Of a stretch of DNA of 12,327 nucleotides, positions 6,858 to 12,327 are shown one piece after another. The stretch is from Cytophagaceae bacterium. GTDB lineage: Bacteria; Bacteroidota; Bacteroidia; Cytophagales; Spirosomataceae. Where the stretch lies: contig JAIXRT010000113.1 in NCBI GenBank assembly GCA_027485075.1, forward strand, positions 1-12,327, written 5' to 3'. The translations under genes were made by a program, and so were the position numbers. How positions within the stretch are numbered: the stretch's first letter is position 1; every line of letters starts with the position of its first letter. The notes beneath the pieces are model-generated. The model was given only the letters and a program-made list of their open reading frames with translations. It was not told the origin of the DNA and did no database searches.

Positions 6858-7727
6858 TTACCATTTGATGTTAATTTCAGTTGGCTTTGTATGCTTCCAA
6901 CGTCTATGTGACCAAAGATATTGATCTGGGTACGCGATGATCGATTTCTCTAATCTGCGCGCAAATCGTTCAATAATTTCTCCCTTTTCCATTTTGTCAT
7001 AGGTTTCAGGACTAGCGAGAGACTCAAAACTCATGGTGTATTCGCCTCTTCCGGTACGAATAAGTTCAAGAAAAATGACTGGGTAATTATAGTCTCTAGC
7101 AAATCGTTCCATACCTGTAAAAAAGGCCGTGTCTTGATTTAAAAAGGTGGTCCAATAAGCTGATTCTGGTTTTTGTGGTGCTTGGTCTGCGGCCAAGCAA
7201 ATGGCTCTGGGTATATCTTTTCGGTCACGTGAAGCGACAATGGATTCTCTTTTTTCTAAAAGTGTTACGCCTTGAAAGCGACTGCGGACTTCCATAGTAA
7301 ATTCATTGAAATCTTTATTGTTTAATCGCTGGTATACCACATCATACGCATTTCCCGATAAGCCAAGTCGATGAATGGCCCATTCCCAATTCCCTTGATG
7401 ACCGGCAACTAGGACAACGGGTTGATTATTGTTTAGGTGTTTCGTGATTATTTCTTCATTGACGAAGTGCATGCGTTGCATCATTTCTGCGGGACTTATA
7501 CGTACTCCATAAAAAAATTCAACTAATTGGTCCGTTAAGTATCCATAGAATTTATTTCGGAGTGTCTTTATTTCGGCGTCTGACTTCGTAGGGAATGAAT
7601 TTTTTAGGTTGGCCTCAATCACCTTCTTCCGGTATGCCAAAACATAATTGAAAATGAATCGAACACTTCTAGCGAGTCCATAGAGAACAGAAAGAGGTAA
7701 TTTGCCTAGGAAGCGATAAAAAAACAT
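6858..7727 (-). CDS. LpxL/HtrB-type lipid A / lysophospholipid acyltransferase
   Basis: A 289-residue protein of the bacterial lipid A acyltransferase family. The acyltransferase motif HX4E is seen as His110...Glu115 in AGHQGNWEW (108-116). Other typical blocks are LKNSFP (41-46), AADQAPQ (179-185), FFTGMERFAR (202-211) and QYLWSHRRWKHTKP (269-282). A hydrophobic N-terminal stretch (about 10-33) probably anchors it to the inner face of the cytoplasmic membrane. Family members transfer acyl chains from acyl-ACP to lipid A precursors; in Bacteroidota related enzymes may instead acylate aminolipids or other membrane lipids, so the acceptor is open. It is convergent with the YciO-like gene, its stop codon abutting theirs with no gap, and divergent from the WbqC family gene. 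Confidence 0.9.
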   Translation of the reverse strand: MFFYRFLGKLPLSVLYGLARSVRFIFNYVLAYRKKVIEANLKNSFPTKSDAEIKTLRNKFYGYLTDQLVEFFYGVRISPAEMMQRMHFVNEEIITKHLNNNQPVVLVAGHQGNWEWAIHRLGLSGNAYDVVYQRLNNKDFNEFTMEVRSRFQGVTLLEKRESIVASRDRKDIPRAICLAADQAPQKPESAYWTTFLNQDTAFFTGMERFARDYNYPVIFLELIRTGRGEYTMSFESLASPETYDKMEKGEIIERFARRLEKSIIAYPDQYLWSHRRWKHTKPTEINIKW

Positions 7728-7762
7728 AGCCTGTTTTCTAAGGGTTAATGAGTTTATTCTAG

Positions 7763-7778
7763 TAGTTTTGCAAATATC
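7763..7778. promoter_or_regulatory. Face-to-face promoter boxes between the acyltransferase and WbqC family genes
   Basis: On the plus strand TAGTTTTG (7763-7770) exactly matches TAnnTTTG, 23 bases before the WbqC family ATG. Directly next to it, on the minus strand, GATATTTG (7771-7778) matches at all but one position and lies 43 bases before the acyltransferase ATG. The two share the 8-base palindrome TTTGCAAA (7767-7774). The rightward box is the better one; the leftward one is less sure. No clear -33 element is visible for either. Confidence 0.45.
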
Positions 7779-7793
7779 CGATTAATTTTTGGA

Positions 7794-8405
7794 ATGCGCA
7801 TTGAGATTCATTATTTACCCTCAATTGAATATATGGCATTAGTTTGTGCCGCTTCTGAGGTTCAGTTTGAGGTTTTTGAAAATTTCCCAAAGCAAACATT
7901 TAGGAATCGTACGCGTATTTTAGGTGCAAATGGCATTGAAAATTTAACAGTGCCAATTCTTCATGCTTCAGGTAGGAAACAATTAACCAAAGATGTGCAG
8001 ATAGATTACGGGCAAGATTGGGTTCGTAGACATAAAGGGGCTATTCAAGCTGCTTATGGAAATGCACCGTTTTATGAACATTTTGAACCATTTATTCAGC
8101 AGATATTTGCAAAAAAAACAAAATATTTAGTAGATTTAAATATCCATTATTTTATGTTTTTAACTAAGGTATTGGGAAAGACGATACCTCATTCCTTGAC
8201 AGATACGTTTGCGCAAGATGCCGTTGATTCTAGGTGGAATCAGTTATTAGCGAAGGAAAGTTGGGAAGAAAGGTCTAATTACAAGGTTATACCTTACCGT
8301 CAATGTTTTGGGGATCATTTTGAACCAAATTTGTCAGTATTGGATTTAGTGATGAATCATGGGAATGAATCCTATGATATTTTAATGCAAAGTTTGAACA
8401 AATAG
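7794..8405 (+). CDS. WbqC family protein
   Basis: A 203-residue soluble protein matching the WbqC family: YLPSIEYMA (7-15), KQTFRNRTRILGANG (33-47), HKGAIQAAYGNAPFYEHF (80-97) and PNLSVLDLVMNHG (178-190). Length is normal, and no signal peptide or membrane segment is seen. The family is named after a gene in an O-antigen cluster and is often found near polysaccharide genes, but no reaction has been established, so enzymatic function is unknown. It is divergent from a lipid-acyltransferase gene, which would fit an envelope-glycolipid role, though this is inference. It is followed after 40 bases by clpC on the same strand with no terminator between, so the two may be co-transcribed. Confidence 0.88.
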   Translation: MRIEIHYLPSIEYMALVCAASEVQFEVFENFPKQTFRNRTRILGANGIENLTVPILHASGRKQLTKDVQIDYGQDWVRRHKGAIQAAYGNAPFYEHFEPFIQQIFAKKTKYLVDLNIHYFMFLTKVLGKTIPHSLTDTFAQDAVDSRWNQLLAKESWEERSNYKVIPYRQCFGDHFEPNLSVLDLVMNHGNESYDILMQSLNK

Positions 8406-8445
8406 CGGCTTTAACGTGTTTTCGCTCAAAATTAATTAGGGATTT

Positions 8446-10995
8446 ATGGAGGCCAAATTTTCGAATAAAGTAAAAGAAGTCATTGCCTTAGCACGTGAAG
8501 AAGCGTTGCGTTTGGGTCACGATTATATCGGAACAGAGCATTTGATGCTTGGGATGATTCGTGATGGAGAGGGTCCCGGTGTAGATTTATTGCATAAATC
8601 AGGCGTGTCTTTGGATCAATTGCGTCAAAGCATTGAGCATTCGACCGCATCGACCAGTCGGTCCACTTTTGATAAACAAAACATGTTGAATATTCCGTTA
8701 ACGAAGCAAGCTGAAAAGGTGTTGCGGTTAACGTATTTAGAAGCCAAGTATTTTAAAACAAACACAGTCGAGACGGATCATTTGTTGATGGCCATTTTAC
8801 GTGATGAGGATAATGTGGCGACGCAGATTTTAGAGAAATATCAAGTTTATTATGATTTGATTAAGGAAATGGTTGAGTTTCAATCAGACGGAAGTCAAGG
8901 TCATGGTCCGAAAGCAAGTTCGGATACCGACGATAATGATGATGATTCCCGTTTATATTCAGGTGGAAATCAAGGACCTTCTGGATCATCTGGAAATGCT
9001 ACTTCTGCAGCGAAAGGGACTGAGAAAAGTAAGACGCCAGTGTTAGATAATTTTGGTCGTGATTTGACCAAGATTGCTGAAAATGGTAAGTTGGATGCCA
9101 TTGTAGGCCGTGAAAAAGAAATTGAGCGTGTTGCACAAATTTTATCCCGTCGAAAAAAGAATAATCCGATTTTAATTGGTGAGCCAGGTGTAGGTAAAAC
9201 AGCCATTGCGGAAGGTTTAGCCTTGCGTATTATTCAAAAGAAAGTTTCTCGCGTGTTATTTGGAAAGCGTGTGGTAACCTTAGATATCGCTTCTCTGGTT
9301 GCGGGTACTAAATATCGTGGTCAATTCGAGGAGCGAATGAAGGCTGTTATGAACGAATTGGAAAAGTCAACAGACGTGATTTTGTTCATTGATGAATTAC
9401 ATACCATTGTGGGTGCAGGTGGAGCTTCGGGTTCATTAGATGCTTCCAATATGTTTAAACCAGCTTTGGCACGAGGTGATATTCAAGTTATTGGAGCTAC
9501 GACACTTGATGAGTATCGCCAATACATTGAGAAGGATGGAGCTTTAGCACGTCGTTTTCAAACCGTGATGGTGGATGCAACAAGTATCGATGAGACAATT
9601 GAAATTCTACATAATATCAAGGATAAGTATGAGGAGCATCATCATGTGATTTATACACCTGAGTCGATTATTTCTGCGGTAAAATTGTCGGATCGCTATA
9701 TTTCAGATCGTTTCTTGCCTGATAAGGCAATTGATGTCATGGATGAAGTGGGTGCGCGTGTGCACATTGCTAACATTCAAGTTCCAGCTGATATAGTTGC
9801 CTTAGAAAATCAAATTGAGATTGTTAAGAAAGAAAAAAATCAAGTAGTTAAGTCTCAAAAATATGAGGAAGCTGCGCAGTTGCGTGATCGAGAGAAGAAG
9901 TTAATTGATCAATTAGAGCAAGCAAAGCAGATTTGGGAGGAGGAATCCAAGAAACAAAAGTTTACAGTTAACGAGGATAATGTTGCTGAGGTAATTGCCC
10001 AAATGACAGGTATTCCTGTTAATCGTGTGGCTGCCAAAGAAGGAGAGAAATTACTTCAAATGGAGGCTGAGTTAACGAAACATGTGATTGGTCAGGGTGA
10101 TGCGGTTAAGAAATTGGTAAAAGCAATCCAACGAACTCGTGTAGGATTGAAGGATCCACAAAAACCAATCGGTTCATTTATTTTTCTAGGACCTACGGGT
10201 GTTGGTAAAACGGAGATGGCTAAAGTTTTAGCTACTTATTTATTTGATAAAGAGGATTCGCTCGTTCGTATTGATATGAGTGAGTACATGGAGAAATTCA
10301 GTGTTTCTCGTTTAGTGGGAGCGCCTCCGGGATATGTTGGATATGAAGAGGGTGGTCAATTGACAGAGAAAATTCGTCGTAAGCCATATTCAGTTGTCTT
10401 ATTAGATGAAATTGAAAAGGCGCATCCTGATGTATTCAATTTACTATTACAAGTTCTAGATGATGGTATTTTGACGGATGGTTTAGGCCGACGAGTTGAT
10501 TTTCGCAACACGATTATCATTATGACCTCGAACATTGGCGCGCGTGATTTGAAGGATTTTGGTTCTGGTATTGGTTTCTCGACGAAATCTCGTGTAGATA
10601 ATATGGAGGAAGCGGCGCGTGCGACGATCCAAAATGCACTTAAAAAGGCATTTGCTCCAGAGTTTATCAATCGATTAGATGATATCATTATTTTCAATTC
10701 ATTGGAGCGTACTGATTTGCATCAAATTATTGATTTGTTATTGGTGAAGCTATTCACACGTTTAACGAATCTAGGTTTTGCGGTTACGTTGACGGATGCA
10801 GCGAAAGACTTTATTGCGGATAAAGGATATGATCCTCAATATGGAGCGAGGCCATTAAATCGTGCGATTCAAAAATATTTAGAAGATCCATTAGCGGAAG
10901 AAATATTAAAAGGCGAATTAGCGGCAGATGAAGTTATCGAAGCTGATTATGTTAAAGATGAAGAAGTAATACAATTGAAACGAATTAAAAAATAA
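8446..10995 (+). CDS. clpC: ATP-dependent Clp protease ATP-binding subunit ClpC
   Basis: An 849-residue Hsp100 unfoldase that feeds substrates to ClpP in the cytoplasm. In order: a Clp N-domain with two repeats (about 1-145); a low-complexity Gly/Ser/Asp linker (about 146-197); AAA domain 1 with Walker A GEPGVGKT (245-252), pore loop GTKYRG (287-292) and Walker B LFIDE (313-317); a UVR-type middle helix (about 455-500, [12 protein letters not shown]); and AAA domain 2 with Walker A GPTGVGKT (582-589), pore loop GYVGY (629-633) and Walker B VLLDE (651-655). The tripeptide IGF (709-711) sits where the ClpP-docking loop is found, so a ClpP-dependent role rather than a ClpB-type disaggregase is likely. 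The short middle domain also excludes ClpB. No CtsR-like operator was recognised upstream. Its stop overlaps the fabG start by one base (TAATG). Confidence 0.97.
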   Translation: MEAKFSNKVKEVIALAREEALRLGHDYIGTEHLMLGMIRDGEGPGVDLLHKSGVSLDQLRQSIEHSTASTSRSTFDKQNMLNIPLTKQAEKVLRLTYLEAKYFKTNTVETDHLLMAILRDEDNVATQILEKYQVYYDLIKEMVEFQSDGSQGHGPKASSDTDDNDDDSRLYSGGNQGPSGSSGNATSAAKGTEKSKTPVLDNFGRDLTKIAENGKLDAIVGREKEIERVAQILSRRKKNNPILIGEPGVGKTAIAEGLALRIIQKKVSRVLFGKRVVTLDIASLVAGTKYRGQFEERMKAVMNELEKSTDVILFIDELHTIVGAGGASGSLDASNMFKPALARGDIQVIGATTLDEYRQYIEKDGALARRFQTVMVDATSIDETIEILHNIKDKYEEHHHVIYTPESIISAVKLSDRYISDRFLPDKAIDVMDEVGARVHIANIQVPADIVALENQIEIVKKEKNQVVKSQKYEEAAQLRDREKKLIDQLEQAKQIWEEESKKQKFTVNEDNVAEVIAQMTGIPVNRVAAKEGEKLLQMEAELTKHVIGQGDAVKKLVKAIQRTRVGLKDPQKPIGSFIFLGPTGVGKTEMAKVLATYLFDKEDSLVRIDMSEYMEKFSVSRLVGAPPGYVGYEEGGQLTEKIRRKPYSVVLLDEIEKAHPDVFNLLLQVLDDGILTDGLGRRVDFRNTIIIMTSNIGARDLKDFGSGIGFSTKSRVDNMEEAARATIQNALKKAFAPEFINRLDDIIIFNSLERTDLHQIIDLLLVKLFTRLTNLGFAVTLTDAAKDFIADKGYDPQYGARPLNRAIQKYLEDPLAEEILKGELAADEVIEADYVKDEEVIQLKRIKK

Positions 10996-11750
10996 TGAGT
11001 AGCATGCAATTAGTTAAAGACAAAGTAGTTTTAGTTACAGGAGCATCTCGAGGTATTGGACGTGCGATTGCACTTCAATTTGCTCAATCTGGAGCTCATG
11101 TGGCATTTACGTATTTGTCTTCGGTAGAGAAAGGCGAATCCCTTGTTAAAGAGCTTGAGTCTTTTGGAATTAAAGCGAAAGGGTACCGTTCAGATGCTTC
11201 GATGTTCGACGCAGCGGAGGAATTAGCTGATGCGGTTGTGAATGACTTTGGTCAAATAGATATTTTGATTAACAACGCAGGTATCACGCGCGATGGTTTA
11301 TTAATGCGTATGAGTGAAGAGCAATGGGATGAAGTCATTCGAGTTAATTTAAAGTCGGTGTTTAATCTAACCAAAGCAGTTAGTAAGCCGATGATGAAGG
11401 CTAGATCTGGTTCTATCATCAACATGACTTCGGTAGTTGGCGTAAAAGGCAATGCAGGGCAAGCGAATTATGCTGCATCTAAAGCAGGGATTATTGGTTT
11501 TACCAAATCAGTGGCGTTAGAATTGGGTTCACGTAACATCCGTTGCAATGCGATTGCACCAGGTTTTATTGAAACTGAGATGACGGAAGAATTAAATGAG
11601 GCAGCTATTGAAGAGTGGAAGAAGGCAATCCCGATGAAGCGTGGAGGAGATGCCAAAGAGGTGGCTGATGTTTGTCTATTCTTAGGTTCAGATTTATCTA
11701 CCTATGTAACGGGTCAAACGATTCATGTGAATGGAGGTTTGTATACCTAG
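10995..11750 (+). CDS. fabG: 3-oxoacyl-[acyl-carrier-protein] reductase FabG (short-chain dehydrogenase)
   Basis: A 251-residue short-chain dehydrogenase with the nucleotide-binding motif TGASRGIG (15-22), NNAG (93-96), active-site Asn118, Ser146, Tyr159 and Lys163 (YAASK 159-163) and PGFIETEMT (189-197). The overall pattern and length fit FabG, which reduces 3-oxoacyl-ACP with NADPH in the fatty acid elongation cycle. Since many dehydrogenases share this fold, a paralogue with another substrate is possible, but the FabG-type NYAASKAGIIGFTKS segment (158-172) favours the call. The start is the ATG in the TAATG overlap with clpC; Met4 (ATG at 11004) is an alternative that would remove the overlap. 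Transcription probably comes from upstream, through clpC, and ends at the hairpin downstream. No other fatty acid synthesis gene is adjacent. Confidence 0.92.
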   Translation: MSSMQLVKDKVVLVTGASRGIGRAIALQFAQSGAHVAFTYLSSVEKGESLVKELESFGIKAKGYRSDASMFDAAEELADAVVNDFGQIDILINNAGITRDGLLMRMSEEQWDEVIRVNLKSVFNLTKAVSKPMMKARSGSIINMTSVVGVKGNAGQANYAASKAGIIGFTKSVALELGSRNIRCNAIAPGFIETEMTEELNEAAIEEWKKAIPMKRGGDAKEVADVCLFLGSDLSTYVTGQTIHVNGGLYT

Positions 11751-11769
11751 GATTTGTTAACTTATTTGT

Positions 11770-11804
11770 AGCCTCAATTTCTTCGTGAGATTGAGGCTTT
11801 TTTT
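11770..11804 (+). terminator. Intrinsic terminator after fabG
   Basis: AGCCTCAA (11770-11777) and TTGAGGCT (11791-11798) form an 8-bp perfect stem with a 13-base loop, in which TCT and AGA can pair further. It is followed by a run of seven T (11798-11804). It lies 19 bases after the fabG stop and closes the wbqC-family/clpC/fabG unit. On the minus strand no T tract follows the stem, so it should act rightward only. Confidence 0.9.
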
Positions 11805-11812
11805 CTGATTAT

Positions 11813-12327
11813 ATGCGGTATTTTTTCTTATTTCTGGTGCTTTTTGTTGCGGCATGTACATCTATTCCTCAGCCAAAAGGAGTTGCAGCACAATTTAAAT
11901 CCCAATTATCAGAGCCTGCGCTTTCTACGATTCGTGTCAAAACGTTTATTAGTTACGATAGTTTGTTTGGTCGTTTTTTGCGTGTTGGTCAATGCGTTAT
12001 TTCTGCTAGCGAGTCAAGTTCCTTAGGTTTTCCTTATTCGGGGACATTGGAGCAGTCGGTGCGCTATAAACTAATTGGAGCAAATCAATTACAAGTTGTT
12101 TTTCCGATGAAATGGGAGGCTAAACCACAAATAGCGGGAATTTCAGCTGGCGTATTCGCTGCCAAATCCATGGCTGCAATTAGTCTTCATTTGCAAGGAA
12201 GGTCTTTTGGGAATTACCAAATTGATGATGTACAATTGAATAACCAATGGACAGAAAGACCAAGTGTAAAGGTCTTAGGTTTCCCAGTTCAAGTGACAGG
12301 GGTAGTTGATCAATTATTGATTACTAA
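11813..12327 (+). CDS. Putative lipoprotein, 3' end cut off by window edge (possibly DUF4403-like)
   Basis: From the ATG at 11813 an open frame of 171 codons runs to the window edge. The N-terminus is a lipoprotein signal: a hydrophobic stretch FFLFLVLFVAA (4-14) directly before Cys15, a lipobox of the form V-A-A-C. The mature part is polar and looks rich in beta strands. Segments such as STIRVKTFISYDSLFGRFL (38-56) and NQWTERPSVKVLGFPVQVTG (144-163) remind me of the DUF4403 family of Bacteroidota and Proteobacteria, but only weakly; no function can be stated. Residues after Cys15 (TSIP) lack the acidic surface-export pattern known from some Bacteroidota, so a periplasm-facing location is likelier. 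It begins only eight bases after the fabG terminator, leaving no room for a promoter in between. Confidence 0.8.
   Translation, partial: MRYFFLFLVLFVAACTSIPQPKGVAAQFKSQLSEPALSTIRVKTFISYDSLFGRFLRVGQCVISASESSSLGFPYSGTLEQSVRYKLIGANQLQVVFPMKWEAKPQIAGISAGVFAAKSMAAISLHLQGRSFGNYQIDDVQLNNQWTERPSVKVLGFPVQVTGVVDQLLIT

Noticed and set aside
8406..8445. Search for a promoter or CtsR-type operator before clpC
   Set aside because: No TAnnTTTG match or tandem heptad repeat could be found in the 40-base gap; nothing supports a separate regulatory site here.
11844..12026. Small open frame of 60 codons with a hydrophobic C-terminus
   Set aside because: It is out of frame within the lipoprotein gene starting at 11813, whose lipobox and uninterrupted frame to the window edge are much better support.
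1..12327. A hidden mobile element, CRISPR array, toxin-antitoxin pair or defence system
   Set aside because: Genes fill nearly the whole window, all complete frames belong to housekeeping or envelope families, and no direct-repeat array, integrase, transposase or small paired genes were seen on either strand.

Overview
This window looks like an ordinary chromosomal segment of a Bacteroidota bacterium, most likely of the Cytophagales type. The evidence is AT-rich DNA, promoter-like boxes of the Bacteroidota form TAnnTTTG, start codons without a clear Shine-Dalgarno sequence, and a gene set typical of that phylum (WbqC family, ClpC, a short glutamate-synthase-like flavoprotein, MltG followed by a YbgC-type thioesterase). 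Ten genes are complete and one at each edge is cut. The sequence shows no mobile element, CRISPR array, tRNA, rRNA or phage gene, and no intergenic stretch longer than 75 bases.

Left part (1-2701, minus strand): a GOGAT-domain flavoprotein with an N-terminal membrane anchor is followed 37 bases downstream by an ABC-F ATPase that runs off the left edge. The ABC-F gene has its own promoter-like box, so close to the ATG that its mRNA may be leaderless. A 73-base divergent region (2702-2774) carries a good promoter box for the rightward genes.

Middle (2775-6857, plus strand): five genes are packed with gaps of 1, 1, -4 and 5 bases: an Ldh2/MDH2-type dehydrogenase, the peptidoglycan lytic transglycosylase MltG, a hot-dog thioesterase, a YihY/BrkB membrane protein and a YciO-type Sua5/YrdC protein. 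This is almost certainly one operon mixing envelope and metabolic functions. It meets an LpxL/HtrB-type acyltransferase head-on, with the two stop codons directly abutting (6857/6858).

Right part (6858-12327): the acyltransferase (minus) and a WbqC family gene (plus) diverge from a 66-base region in which two promoter-like boxes face each other and share a TTTGCAAA palindrome. WbqC, ClpC and FabG form a second rightward unit (gap 40 bases, then a 1-base TAATG overlap), closed by a clear intrinsic terminator at 11770-11804. A lipoprotein gene starts only 8 bases after the terminator's T tract and runs off the right edge.

The genes suggest housekeeping work: envelope building (MltG, acyltransferase, possibly WbqC and the lipoprotein), fatty acid synthesis (FabG), protein quality control (ClpC) and translation support (ABC-F, perhaps the YciO-type protein). 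I found no convincing new defence, mobile or secretion system. The points worth a second look are regulatory and organisational.
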